A DNA stretch of 46,781 nucleotides from a virus: positions 1 to 46,781 of IMG/VR virus record IMGVR_UViG_3300047472_000152; one strand, given 5' to 3'. Below the pieces are notes generated by a model. It was given only the letters and a program-made list of their open reading frames with translations, was not told the DNA's origin and searched no databases. The position numbers and the translations under genes were made by a program. Positions 18,334 through 28,900 of the stretch are shown here, in pieces. How positions within the stretch are numbered: the first letter of the stretch is position 1; every line of letters begins with the position of its first letter.

Positions 18334-19550
18334 TAGTAGCCGACCGGATCCACGGCGATGCACACAAACTTGGACTTCACCGCGTCGTAGAGGAATCCGA
18401 CGACATGCGTGTTCGTTCCGGACGTCGTGGTCGGCAGCGTGGCCACACCGGACGATTGGAACGATGATCCCCATGTGATGGTGCGGGTGGCGGTTCCGGT
18501 GATGCGTACCAGCAGTTTGCATCCGTCGAACGTGTTGGACACGGTGACGCCGGTGATGTTCGCCGCCAAGGCGGTGATGTTGTACTGCTCGTACAGTGCG
18601 CAGTCGATCGAGGGTGTGGCGGTGGAGGTAGTCGACCCGACCCGCGGTACCCATTTCGTGGCGACCGCAGCTGTCCCAGTGGTGTTTTGGTTGAGGGTGG
18701 GGAATGTGCAGCTGGCCAGGTTGCCTGAGGCGGGGGTGCCGAGTGCGGGGGTGACAAGTGTCGGGGACGTGGCCCTAACCAAAGATCCGGTGCCTGTTGC
18801 GGTGGCTGCGGTGATGCGGGCATCGGCCCTGGCGTTGGTGTAGTACAGGTTCGACGAGCCTTCAGTGACCGAATCCGTAGAGCCGGGTGACGGGCTGATC
18901 TCCACATACGCGCTACCCGACCAGCGGTAGATCTTCCCGGTGTCCAGGGCTACGAAGATCTTTCCTGTAGTCCCTGTACCGGGGAATGCGGCGAGGTTGG
19001 TGTACTCCAACACGTCATCGACGTAGGAGGGCAGGTTCACTGCGGGAACCAGCTGGGAGGCATCCAACGGTGCGTAGCCGTTGGCTGCACCCTTGTTGGC
19101 GGTCGCCTCCTTCGTGGAATCGGCGATGGTGATGTTGGCGGTGCCGTCGAAGGAGACACCGTTGATGGTGCGGGCTGTAGCGAGTTTGGTGGCGGTGCCC
19201 GCGTTGCCGGTGACGGATGTTTGGTCGCCGGTGTTGGTGCCGGTGATGGCGCCGAGTTTTGTCTTCTCGGTGGCTGTATAGGCTTTGTTGGTGGTGCCGT
19301 CGGTGATGGTGTCCGCTGACTTACTTGCTGATGCTGCAGCGGAAGCAGCGGAGGCGAGCAGGGTGGCATCGGAAGAGTTCGCCGTCGCCCCCGCCGCAAT
19401 GCCGGAGAGTTTCCCGGCTGGATCCGACAAGGCCGCAAGAGCAGTCAAATCCGCATCCAACGGCTGCTTCCCGTTGACCTCCGTCCCCAACGCATTCATC
19501 GCCGCGGCATCAACGTTATCCCCGTTGACCCAATCAATTTTGGCTGCCAT
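18333..19550 (-). CDS. Tail fiber-like minor tail protein
   Basis: 405 aa, ATG 19550 with AGAGGG upstream. Low-complexity N-terminus with alanine/serine (SAASAAASASKSADTITDGT) and fiber-type repeats: LATARTINGVSFDGTANIT, SSNLYYTNARADARI and LVTPALGTPASGNL, which occur in tail fibers of many phages. The motif TING-VSFDGTANI is shared with the spike at 25988-29047 (TISGVSFDGSADI). Likely trimeric and involved in host contact. Confidence 0.75.
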   Translation of the reverse strand: MAAKIDWVNGDNVDAAAMNALGTEVNGKQPLDADLTALAALSDPAGKLSGIAAGATANSSDATLLASAASAAASASKSADTITDGTTNKAYTATEKTKLGAITGTNTGDQTSVTGNAGTATKLATARTINGVSFDGTANITIADSTKEATANKGAANGYAPLDASQLVPAVNLPSYVDDVLEYTNLAAFPGTGTTGKIFVALDTGKIYRWSGSAYVEISPSPGSTDSVTEGSSNLYYTNARADARITAATATGTGSLVRATSPTLVTPALGTPASGNLASCTFPTLNQNTTGTAAVATKWVPRVGSTTSTATPSIDCALYEQYNITALAANITGVTVSNTFDGCKLLVRITGTATRTITWGSSFQSSGVATLPTTTSGTNTHVVGFLYDAVKSKFVCIAVDPVGY

Positions 19551-19562
19551 CACAACCCTCTC

Positions 19563-20012
19563 TTAGCCGTGGGTGAAGATGGGCGAAGGGGTTCCATCCG
19601 AATCCAACGTGATGTTCTCCCCCGTAGCAGCAGTCACATCGCTACCCCCAGCCGTGGTGTCCAGAGCGCATGTCGCGATCACGTTCCCGCCAACCTTGTA
19701 GAGGACGGCGGTACGGGCGCCGGTGATGCTTCCACCCGTCGCAGTCCACACCAGCAGGCCAGTCGCAGACACAGTCATGGTGGTAGTCCCCGACACGGTC
19801 ATGGTGACGGCGAGACCACCAGTGGTGTAACCGTTTCCGTTCGACACTTCACCCGTCACACCCGCCCACGTGGTCGATGCGGCACTGACATTCGAGGACG
19901 AGGTGACCAGCGCAACCTTGTAGGTGCTGGCTGCGGTGATGTCGTAGACACCCTTCCACAACTCTTGCCGGAAACCGTTTACAGCGGTCCAAGGTCCAGG
20001 TGTTACAGCCAT
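19563..20012 (-). CDS. Beta-rich tail-associated protein
   Basis: 149 aa. MAVTPGPWTAVNGFRQELWK starts a beta-rich, threonine/glycine-rich protein (GLAVTMTVSGTTTMTVSATG). It lies within the minor tail gene cluster in the same direction. No named family is certain; similar small proteins are annotated as minor tail subunits. Confidence 0.6.
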   Translation of the reverse strand: MAVTPGPWTAVNGFRQELWKGVYDITAASTYKVALVTSSSNVSAASTTWAGVTGEVSNGNGYTTGGLAVTMTVSGTTTMTVSATGLLVWTATGGSITGARTAVLYKVGGNVIATCALDTTAGGSDVTAATGENITLDSDGTPSPIFTHG

Positions 20013-20079
20013 CAGTGTTGCCTTTCAGAAGGATTTGTTTGAAGAGATTCGTCGGGTATTTCAGCCCACCAGACAGGCA

Positions 20080-22392
20080 TCAGACCCATTCCACCAAGCA
20101 GTATCCGGAGCCGCCGTCGCCGCCGTAACTCGTCGTGGACTGCGCCCCGCCGCCCGCACCGCCGCCACCCCAGTCGCCGCCGTCCCCGCCGGGGATAGTG
20201 CTGTTGCCGCCGCCACCGCCGGGGCCGGGGTCTCCTGGCGCCTGATCAGGGCCGGGAGCACCGGCAGCCGAACTAGTACTGCCAGTGGTGGTATCACCAC
20301 CGACACCACCAACGCCGGGATTACCCGAAGCGTTGTATCCGCTACCGGCGCCTCCGCCAGCAGCGGCGCCCGCAGTGTTGTCAGCCCCCCAAGAGGTGGT
20401 GCCCGCCCCTCCTGCCGTGCCGTTCGCAGTCGACGCCGAAATCCCGGAGACGGATGCGGTACCACCCGGTGCTGCAGTATTTCCGACCGCTCCACCCTGC
20501 CCGCCCACACCACCGCCAGCGGTCATGGTTATCGACCCAGAAGCGAACTGCGACAGCCCACCATCGGTGCCAGGGTTGCCGTTGCTGGATGCGCCGGCGG
20601 TGACAGCGCCACCGACGCCCGCCGCCCCGCACGTCAGGGAGTACGTCGGGCCGAGAGAAGCGACGGGGATGAATGTCCGCATGACTTTCGCGGCGCCACC
20701 ACCACCCTTGCCGCCGGGGCGTGACGAGGAGGAAGATCCACGGCGGCCCGACCCGCCGCCACCTCCGCCTCCTAGCAGGGTGACGTAGCAGCCCGTAGTA
20801 CCCGCTGGTACGGCCCGGTTGATTCGGTTGAAGTTCTCCTCGTTGAACGGGGTGAACGAATTCAACGTCACCACCGGCGTACCACCAGTCAAGGTCATCA
20901 CACCCGGAGGGGGCTGGATGATGATCGGATTCGACCCCGGAATCCCACCAGTCAAAGTCATCACACCCGACGGTGGTTGAATCAGCTTGTTGTGCACCAC
21001 CTTCACCACCGGCGTCCCACCAGTCAGGGTCATCACCCCAGACGGGGGGACGATCGCCCCCTCCACGGTCACTGACACCACCGGACGCCCACCGACCAGC
21101 GACATCACACCCGCAGGGGGCGCGATGGTGGTTCCCGTGTAGTTCTGCTCCGCCATGGACCCCGGATACAGGTAGTCGGCGATCCGCGCGAAAATCCTTG
21201 TATACGCCGACAACACGTACGGGGTAACGGTTTGCATGTTCTCCGCCACCGCAATCAACGCACCAGACACCGTGTCGAACGCAAGTTGGCAGTCCCACCC
21301 CGGCAACGTCCCGTTGTGCCCCAACCACGTACCCGTCGACTCCATCCCCAAGCCGTAACCAAACTTGGAGGGCATCGGAGCAACAGCACCAGACGGGTAT
21401 CCCACGAACAGGTCGCGCCGCAACCCATTCATCTCAGGCCCAAGTAGGGTTGAATCCCGCAGCTCCGCAGCCCACTTCAACATGTCACCGACCGTGGAAG
21501 CCAACGCCCCCGCCGCGGAAAAGAAACTCGGATCCCAATTCGTTACCCCACCTGCGGGGGGAGGCAGCACCGAATTGCCCGGCCAGCGGGTCTCCACCAA
21601 CCCCAACGGGGCCAGAATATCCTCAGCGATGATCTGCTTGACCGGACGGCCGGTGACAGCCTTCAACACCATGCCCAACAGCACATAGTTGCTGTTGGTG
21701 TACTGATACGCCGTACCGGGGACGAACTGTGACGGATTGCCCTGGACGTAAAGGAGGATCGCCTCATCGGTGAACGTCATCGTCGGCATCAACGTAAACG
21801 CAATCAGGAACCCAATATTCGTTTGGTAGTCGTAGATTCCGGACCGCATCATCATCATGTGCCGGAGGGTGATCTGATCGCCCCGAGGGACGTTCGGCAC
21901 GAACTGATCCAACGTGTCATCAAGGGACAGGTCGCCGCGCTCAACAGCCATCAACACCGCAGTCGACGTGAAACTCTTCGTGCTACTGGCGATCCGGAAG
22001 CGGTCATCCGTCGTCAACGCCCGACCCGTGGCCGAAATCTTCCCGTACGCCTTCGAATACTTGCCCCGCGGCCCCGCCAACGTCAACGACACACCAGGCG
22101 CTTTCGACAGCGCCATCTCCTCCGCCACGATCGTGTCAATCATCGTGGCATCCGTCGACGAAACCGGACTGTCCGCACCAGGAGGGACATACTGCAACGT
22201 GGACGCAGGCAGCACGATCGACGGATCCGACTCGTTACCCGCCCCATCAACATTCGTCCCATAGATAGGGAAATCGGTGTCCGACACCAAACCAGGAATG
22301 ACGAACTCATCCCCCGGCAAAATCAGGGAATCGTTGAGCTTCACCCTGCCCGGACCGTCACCCAAATAAAAGTTGACACCGACAATCGCCAT
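20080..22392 (-). CDS. Minor tail protein with beta-lactamase/DD-peptidase fold and Gly-rich tail
   Basis: 770 aa. Residues ~1-65 look like the second half of an FnIII-like domain (FYLGDGPGRVKLND ... YGTNVDGAGNESDPS). Residues ~80-400 are a serine beta-lactamase/D-Ala-D-Ala carboxypeptidase: SSTK (~136), YTNSNY (~231), HNG (~358). Four tandem PPxGVMTLTGGxPVV repeats follow (~420-511), then ~250 glycine-rich residues. It may remodel cell wall during adsorption. Overlaps the upstream gene as TGATG. Confidence 0.85.
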   Translation of the reverse strand: MAIVGVNFYLGDGPGRVKLNDSLILPGDEFVIPGLVSDTDFPIYGTNVDGAGNESDPSIVLPASTLQYVPPGADSPVSSTDATMIDTIVAEEMALSKAPGVSLTLAGPRGKYSKAYGKISATGRALTTDDRFRIASSTKSFTSTAVLMAVERGDLSLDDTLDQFVPNVPRGDQITLRHMMMMRSGIYDYQTNIGFLIAFTLMPTMTFTDEAILLYVQGNPSQFVPGTAYQYTNSNYVLLGMVLKAVTGRPVKQIIAEDILAPLGLVETRWPGNSVLPPPAGGVTNWDPSFFSAAGALASTVGDMLKWAAELRDSTLLGPEMNGLRRDLFVGYPSGAVAPMPSKFGYGLGMESTGTWLGHNGTLPGWDCQLAFDTVSGALIAVAENMQTVTPYVLSAYTRIFARIADYLYPGSMAEQNYTGTTIAPPAGVMSLVGGRPVVSVTVEGAIVPPSGVMTLTGGTPVVKVVHNKLIQPPSGVMTLTGGIPGSNPIIIQPPPGVMTLTGGTPVVTLNSFTPFNEENFNRINRAVPAGTTGCYVTLLGGGGGGGSGRRGSSSSSRPGGKGGGGAAKVMRTFIPVASLGPTYSLTCGAAGVGGAVTAGASSNGNPGTDGGLSQFASGSITMTAGGGVGGQGGAVGNTAAPGGTASVSGISASTANGTAGGAGTTSWGADNTAGAAAGGGAGSGYNASGNPGVGGVGGDTTTGSTSSAAGAPGPDQAPGDPGPGGGGGNSTIPGGDGGDWGGGGAGGGAQSTTSYGGDGGSGYCLVEWV

Positions 22393-24206
22393 CAGTCAGT
22401 GCCACCCGTCGCCTTGACCGTCAAACTCGAGTACGTCGCATCCACCAACACCACAGTCGGCGGAGTCGGAGGCGTCACATCACCAACAACAACCTCATCA
22501 GGAACCTCAACCTGACGGAAACACACCCAACCAGCCGGCTTCCCACCCTTACCGCCAGCCTGGAAGAACAACCCATTCCCGCCGTTACCCCCACCACCCG
22601 GATTCTGACCAGCACCCCCAAGAGCCCGCTGATCAACACCACCCGAAAACTTTTGCCCGTTGTAATCCAAAACACCCGGGCCGTGACCGACCGCGACCAT
22701 CCCGAACTTCGTTCCCACACCATCAACACCCGGCTCAGCCGTCGTGTCATGCCCAGGAATCGACACCTTCGCCGACCCATCCGACAACACATTGAAAGTC
22801 ACCAACGTGGCATCACCAGTGAAATCCGTACCCCGAGACCACGTCACAGGCGCAAACTTCCCCGGAGCACCCGCGAACCCCACCAAACCAGCAGTCAACC
22901 CGCCGGCACCATCCCCACCCTCACTGAGCGGGACCGCATCCACACGGTTCGCCCACGACGGAATCGGAATGGACTCCCCATCCTCCGCGAACGCCACGAT
23001 CTGCGGCTCCCGATGATCCGCAACATCACCCAACGACACAGCGAACTCAACCCACGGAACATTCGACCCCGCAGTAGCCTTCACCAAACTCGACGCCGGG
23101 GTGTTCGGGGCGCTGCTGTAATTCACGACCGTCGCGACGCACGGTGTTGCAGCGACAGGATGATCCTTGATGCTGTCCGTAAACGACATTCCCCGCACAT
23201 AATGGGTGCCGCCAACCGGCACGAACTCCACGAAGTAGTTGTCCGTCGCCAACCCCGCAAGGGCGGTGGGGATTTCGTAGAACATCCAATCCGCGTCCGC
23301 CGACGTGGTACCGGCCTGCAAGTTCCCGACGATGTTCCCCGAATGGTGCACCAGAATCCGGGCACCAGTCGTCAAATCAACCTTACGAATGTTGATGTAA
23401 AACGCGGTGATCCCCGACGTTCCGTAGCCGTACCAGGAGATCACCCCGATCGGCATCGCCTGCAACAACCCGAAACTCGACGACAAACTCGCCGACTGCG
23501 TGGTAGCCAAAAACGTGTTCGCCGACGTGATGTCATAATTCGCCCGACCCGTCGGCAACATCCCCCGCGCAACAGGAGTGTTGTTCAACACGTTCACGAC
23601 CTGCCACGCATACCCACCCAACGCGGCCCCAGACCCCAACTGGGCCATCACATTCTGAACATCAGCCAAACTCGCACCAGTCGACCCCGGCTGCCCAACA
23701 CCCCCACCAACGATCGCATTCAAAATGTTCAAGAACGTGTCGATCAGGCTGCCGCCGCCAGCCTCGTTCTGCACACTGTCCGCCGGGATCAGATGCAACG
23801 CCTGAAACAAATCCTCCAACGTTCCACCGATGACCGGGATCTTCGTCAGCGCACTGAGGATCGCATCAATGATCAGTTGGACGCGGGCAATGATCTGCTC
23901 AGGAAGAGAAGACAGGTCGAAGCCGAGGGCATTCCCGATCGCCGAGATGATCGCGTCGATGAACGCCAACGCCGACTCGGCGCCGCTCGTCACAAGCTCA
24001 ATGAGACTGAGAATGAACGCCGCCGGGCTGGACAGGTCAAGACCCGTCAAGTCCTTGAGCGCCGGGATTATGAACTCCTCAATGGAGTTCAACCACTGCT
24101 CGATGATGTCGGGCAGGTTGAACTGCGGCACCCCAGGATCAGGACTGATCTGGTTCAGCGGCGAATGATCATTCGTCGGCGTTGCCCGATCGAACGCGGT
24201 GGGCAT
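22392..24206 (-). CDS. Large minor tail protein
   Basis: 604 aa. The N-terminal region is helical (IIEQWLNSIEEFIIPALKDL) with repeated hydrophobic helices up to ~residue 200, then a beta-rich lectin-like region (~210-400), and a glycine-rich part (GAGQNPGGGGNGGNGLFFQA). The last ~25 residues (TPPTPPTVVLVDATYSSLTV) look like the first half of an FnIII-like domain that continues in the next gene. Typical of actinophage minor tail proteins downstream of the tape measure. Confidence 0.8.
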   Translation of the reverse strand: MPTAFDRATPTNDHSPLNQISPDPGVPQFNLPDIIEQWLNSIEEFIIPALKDLTGLDLSSPAAFILSLIELVTSGAESALAFIDAIISAIGNALGFDLSSLPEQIIARVQLIIDAILSALTKIPVIGGTLEDLFQALHLIPADSVQNEAGGGSLIDTFLNILNAIVGGGVGQPGSTGASLADVQNVMAQLGSGAALGGYAWQVVNVLNNTPVARGMLPTGRANYDITSANTFLATTQSASLSSSFGLLQAMPIGVISWYGYGTSGITAFYINIRKVDLTTGARILVHHSGNIVGNLQAGTTSADADWMFYEIPTALAGLATDNYFVEFVPVGGTHYVRGMSFTDSIKDHPVAATPCVATVVNYSSAPNTPASSLVKATAGSNVPWVEFAVSLGDVADHREPQIVAFAEDGESIPIPSWANRVDAVPLSEGGDGAGGLTAGLVGFAGAPGKFAPVTWSRGTDFTGDATLVTFNVLSDGSAKVSIPGHDTTAEPGVDGVGTKFGMVAVGHGPGVLDYNGQKFSGGVDQRALGGAGQNPGGGGNGGNGLFFQAGGKGGKPAGWVCFRQVEVPDEVVVGDVTPPTPPTVVLVDATYSSLTVKATGGTD

Positions 24207-25304
24207 TTAGTCGACCGCCGGGACCACATCAATGCTCAGGTGCGCGCCCGCCTTCGCGAACCCGTACGACCCGAACCCGCCAGTGTTATGAAGGAACACG
24301 TAGAACGTCGCAGGGTTACCGGAAAGGAAACGCCCCTCAGATGATTCGGGGCTGATCGACCGGTTCGGGTTCGCCGGCGACGAGAAGTGCGGAATGATGT
24401 TCGCGACCGCAGTGGAATCCAACAAAGCCCACGACGGATCGTATAAAGCCAACCCGCACAGAGGTTCGTTCTCACCCGTGGAGGCGCTGGTAATCCCCAC
24501 CCGGACTTCTACCTCCACACCAACCCCGGATAGCAGTCCGCGAGTGATGTACACATGCCCGAGAACGTCTGGATACCAGTCGAAAGGCATCGCAGGAATG
24601 TTCAAGGAGGCAATCAGTTGGCGGGTGTTGCTTCCGCTGTAGTCGACGAACGAGTTCTGCGGGATGCTGTATTTGTGCGGCACCGCAAGGGTGGGCTGGG
24701 CTGGCTTCCACTTGTCGTTGTCGCCGAAGACCAGGAAGTCGCCGGGTGCCGCAGACACGGAATCGTCGTAGTCAGAGGCCAGTTCGATCGCGGACGCAGG
24801 CCCTTCAGGGCCGACGACCCCGGGAATCTTGAAGTGAAAGTTAGGTGCCGAAGACGTTCCCGTCTCCTCAACTTCAATGTCGCCGTAAACGGTGCCTTCG
24901 GCTTCGATGACCTCCGCTGACATCGAAATGTCCGGTGTTACACCAGGAGGGCCGGGGATGGAGCCTTGGACGACGTGGAAGTCCCCGTCGTCGTCGGAGT
25001 AGATGTGCCACGACCCGTCGATGTACCAGGCCCGACCGTCATCGGATTCATCCAACGTGGCAGTGTCGGGGAGGTCGTCGGCGTCGGTGATCGTGGAACC
25101 CCACTGCGGGCGGATGATCGGCGACGGCTCACCCGGGTTGCCCTGCGGACCGACCAAAGCGTCCAAGGTGAGGACACCTTCCGGCCCGACGAGGGTGAAC
25201 GTGCCTTCGATTCGCCGGGGGTCGTCAGATGCCCGGGGCATCGCGAAGAATTTGACGTAAACGCTGTGGCCACCAATGAGAATTGGCTCTGCGGGAACCG
25301 TCAC
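24207..25304 (-). CDS. Minor tail protein with collagen-like segments
   Basis: 365 aa from GTG 25304 (GTGA overlap). Short Gly-Pro segments (GPQGNPGEPSP, GSIPGPPG, GPEGPASA) are interspersed with beta-rich acidic sequence; the C-terminal ~170 residues resemble a jelly-roll or lectin-like head (PFDWYPDVLGHVYITRGLLS). This architecture is common in base-plate and fiber proteins of actinophages. Confidence 0.75.
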   Translation of the reverse strand: MTVPAEPILIGGHSVYVKFFAMPRASDDPRRIEGTFTLVGPEGVLTLDALVGPQGNPGEPSPIIRPQWGSTITDADDLPDTATLDESDDGRAWYIDGSWHIYSDDDGDFHVVQGSIPGPPGVTPDISMSAEVIEAEGTVYGDIEVEETGTSSAPNFHFKIPGVVGPEGPASAIELASDYDDSVSAAPGDFLVFGDNDKWKPAQPTLAVPHKYSIPQNSFVDYSGSNTRQLIASLNIPAMPFDWYPDVLGHVYITRGLLSGVGVEVEVRVGITSASTGENEPLCGLALYDPSWALLDSTAVANIIPHFSSPANPNRSISPESSEGRFLSGNPATFYVFLHNTGGFGSYGFAKAGAHLSIDVVPAVD

Positions 25305-25732
25305 AGGTCACCATCCCTTGCCTTGAATTCCCGAATGAGATCCCTCCGGACCTGCTCCAACACTTCGGGCGGAATTTGTCGTTTCATCTGCTCCCGCAAA
25401 TCGGCGGCTTGCCGTTCGATCTCGGCGTCCGACGGTGGTGGCGGCTCGTCACCGAATTCGCCTCTGGGGCGCCACTCCCGGGCATCGCGGATCATGACGT
25501 CCTCGTCTGGCCGTAACCGGTACTCGATGAGTGCGACGTCCTCGTTCACATCCCCGCCGGCGAGGGCGAGGTGGGTGGCGATGTTCGCGATCGACCCGTC
25601 GTCGATGTACATCTGATGGCCCGACAGGCCCACGGGATCGGTGAGGGCTGCGCGGATCCGTTTGATTCGGCCCTCGAGCTGCGCGACCTGTTCCTTATTC
25701 CACTTAGCCCGGTAGGGGAACGTTTGGCTCAT
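25301..25732 (-). CDS. 143-aa hypothetical tail-cluster protein
   Basis: From ATG 25732 (ATGA overlap). N-terminus (FPYRAKWNKEQVAQLEGRIK) helical, middle mixed, C-terminus a charged helix (ERQAADLREQMKRQIPPEVL). The coiled-coil ends suggest oligomerisation. Its position between spike and minor tail genes suggests an assembly role; no family is recognised. Confidence 0.6.
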   Translation of the reverse strand: MSQTFPYRAKWNKEQVAQLEGRIKRIRAALTDPVGLSGHQMYIDDGSIANIATHLALAGGDVNEDVALIEYRLRPDEDVMIRDAREWRPRGEFGDEPPPPSDAEIERQAADLREQMKRQIPPEVLEQVRRDLIREFKARDGDL

Positions 25733-25899
25733 TGGGCGGCGAGTTCCGCTTCGATCTGCTTCGTGGAGCGGGCAGTCAACTTGTTCAGCGTTTCCCCGCA
25801 CTCAGTGCAGGAGAACGTGACGAGACGCCTACCTGCGCCGTCGGGTGGGGTGGCGGCTTCAACCTGCCAATGGTGTTCGCACATGAATGGGCCTTCCAT
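25729..25899 (-). CDS. 56-aa zinc-binding protein
   Basis: Two metal-binding pairs, CEHH and CTECG, separated by a short beta region. Starts at 25899 (GGGGGG seven bases upstream, within a hairpin) and at 25884 (GGAAGG seven bases upstream) are both plausible. The only small Cys protein in the tail cluster; function unknown. Confidence 0.55.
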   Translation of the reverse strand: MEGPFMCEHHWQVEAATPPDGAGRRLVTFSCTECGETLNKLTARSTKQIEAELAAQ

Positions 25900-25906
25900 A
25901 GACAAA

Positions 25907-25930
25907 CCCCCCGGAAGGAATGCCGGGGGG
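25907..25930 (-). terminator. Hairpin between spike gene and downstream tail genes
   Basis: CCCCCCGG/CCGGGGGG forms a perfect 8-bp stem with an 8-base loop (a flanking A-T pair makes nine), followed on the minus strand by TTTGTC. It lies 58 bases after the spike stop and could terminate part of the late transcripts. The G run is also the ribosome-binding sequence for the start at 25899, so folding could block that start. Confidence 0.6.
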
Positions 25931-25987
25931 TGTCGGTAGACGGGGAGTTGATTTACCAGGTGGCGGGTGCTGCCCGCACCCAACGTG

Positions 25988-28900
25988 CTATGCCGTTTTG
26001 AAGCCGATTCGTGCCGGGAATGTGGTGCTGAAGGCACAGCCCGCCATTGACCCCAGCGCGCCCGTCTGACCGGCCAGCGCCGCCCCGCCGTTACTTCCGC
26101 CCGCCCCCGGCAGGGTCACGCCCAATGGCATCTGAACCGGGTTGCCGGTGACCGTACGCAAGGTGGGTTGCGTCGTCGTGACTCCCTGTACCGCACCGCC
26201 AACCCAATACACTCCCGGAGCCAGAACCTGTGACAGCGTTCTCTCATAGACACCCGGCGTGCCGCCTGTGGCCACGTCTCCCGCATCGCCGGAGCCAGTG
26301 CTGATACTGCCCGCGTCAACGAGCAACGTGCCCGGTTTTCCGGTCGTCGGGTCGTGATTCCAGATACCCATGCGGTACACCGAAGCGGCATCGCCAGCGG
26401 CGGTGAACTCACAGAACAATCTGGTGATGGACAAAGTGTCGGTAACCACCCACGGGAGTGCGCGGGCGACCCCGTTGGTAAGGGTGGCACTCGTACTGGT
26501 TGCCGGATACATCGTGGTGAAGTAGTAGTTTCCGGAGAGATACCCTGACGGGAAGTAGGCCGGGCCAATAGTTTTGGGGGTCGTCACGTTGATGTCCGCC
26601 GAGCCGTCGAAGCTCACACCAGAGATGGTGCGAGGGGTTTTCAACGCTTCCGCGTACCGGTTGTGCAGAACCTTCCAATTGGTGCCTGTGGAATACAGTT
26701 GAACCAGACCGTAATTCTTGCTGATGACGATGCTCGACGCGCCGTCAATGGTCTGCCCTGATCCGGCCTTCGGATTTATGGTGATGTTGTTCGTGCCCGC
26801 TCCGCCGGATTCATCCGCGATGATCAGCACCGTGCCGGCTTCAAACTCCGTAGCGGCGTTGGGCAAGGTGACTGTGCGTGCCGCTGAGGTATCCGTGATG
26901 GCTACTAAGCAGTCGCTGCTCACCACTGCGTAGTTAGACGCGGACGCACGGCGGAACACTCCGAGAGATCCCCCAGTGACGACTCTCCGGCCCGCCCGTT
27001 TGACCGTCAATGCGGTTCCGGCTGCTGCACCTGTGTCATCGAACGATACGAACGTGATGTCCGACCCGACGCTATTGGCTCCGGTCTCGGTGCCGCCAAC
27101 GTCCATCCGCCAACGCTTGAGGCCGCCGTTGCGGTATTCGGTGCGCCGGACTCCTGTGCCGTCGTAGACCAAACTAGGGCTGGGCGTGTTGCCCGTGCCT
27201 AGGTGCAGAGCTGAGTCTCCATCCACACTCTTGTTTCCGAAGACGACAGTGCCCACGCCGAGCGTGACGACCGGCACGGTGTCGCGCAGCGAGTTGAAGG
27301 CGATCGTGTTGTCCGAAGAATCGAGTTGTTCGATGATGCTTGCCGCATGGTTGGTTCCGTAAACGGCGTTGCCCACGATGGTGCAGCGGGAGCCGTTGCG
27401 AAGGTAGATGCCTGGCTTCGTGTTGTCGCTCTTCGCGCAGTCCGTGACCGTGTTTCCGGTGATGACGATGTCGCTGGTGTGGAGTGCGAAGTTACCTACT
27501 CCGATACCTGGCCCATCCATGCCAGATATGGAGTTCCCGGTGATACTCACACCGCCGGATTCTCCGACTATGTAGATTCCCAGCTGACCTGTGTTTCCGC
27601 CGTTTATCTGCCGGATCACGTTGCCGGTGATGGTGACGCCTTGGAGAGTTCCCCCCGATGCCTCCGTAACGTCGATGACTCCGGTGATCGAACCGTTGAT
27701 AGTCGCCGAGGCTGTGACGTGGTTCCCTGAGATGACGACGTTCTTGGCTGTGGTGCCAGCTTCCGGCTCGACCCCAAACACTTCACGGAACGAGTTTTCG
27801 GCAGTGTTGTTGGCGATCACACAGCCGTCGATGTATCCGACCTGAACACCGTAGTTGCCGCAGTCGTTGAACTGATTATTGACTACTCGAACATTCTTCG
27901 ACAACAGGCGCGTTGTGGGACCGATGGCACTGATAGCGAGCACACCCGCGCCGAGAGCCGTGGCCGGTCCGCCGCTCACCTCGATACCGTCGACGAGCAG
28001 TCCGTCAACGCCGTTGAAGATCATGACGTGGCTGAGAACGGCACCTGATCGGTCTATCTTGAAGTTTCGCAGCGTGATTCCGGTGCTGCCGGTGCTCCAG
28101 TCGTTGTCGATCGCCCGGTTAACGTCCCCCGTGGGAAGTGCGGGCTTCAGGACTGATAGCGGTCCCGCTCCTGAAAGCTCCACACCGCTGCGCATGGTGA
28201 TGACGCCGGTGATCTTGTGCTCACCCATGGGAAGGAGTACACGGCCGCCGCCGGCACTAGCCGCGGCGTTGATCGCCGCCTGGATGGCCCCGGTGTCGTC
28301 GTGGGTGGCATCGCCAGCGGCACCGAAGTTGCGGACATCGAACTGTGTGGCACGCTCAGCGTCGATGACAGTCCTCGCCGAAGCAGCACTGGCCGCCCGC
28401 GCAACCTGCTTACCCACCGGGGTGGCGTCGTCGATGCTGTCCATCGTTCCGTTGAACACCAGACCGGAAATGTCGACTGGGGTGCCCACCGGAACGTCCT
28501 GATGCGTGAACACCAGCGCGTCGTCGACAAGCGTCACCTCGTCGGGAACGTTGCGTACGAATATTTCACGGCCAGCCACAAGACCCGGATTGATCCACTC
28601 CGCCGTCGCGAGATTCTTCTCGACCTCACCATCAACGCCATCATCGTGGCCTTCAGCGATGAACGGTGCCGTCATCGTGATCGACGGCAACTCTTGTGCC
28701 GCACCGTTGTAGGTGACGTGATGAAACCGGAACGTGTACCAAAGGTCAACGTCCTCCGGTAACGCCAACACCGGGCAGTTCGCCACCAGCCGCAACTGGG
28801 TCGAAGCGTTCAACTTCAACACACCCTCATCGAGGCGTGCCTCGATAGGCGCCAACGAAATCAACGCCGGAGACGGCGACAGAGCCTCCACCCGCACCGA

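Noticed and set aside
22653-24344. 563-codon plus-strand frame opposite the minor tail gene, and similar long antisense frames at 12.9-13.7, 18.4-18.8, 27.9-28.5 and 41.4-43.9 kb
   Set aside because: They are arginine/proline-rich mirror frames of well-supported GC-rich genes, without ribosome-binding sites or operon fit.
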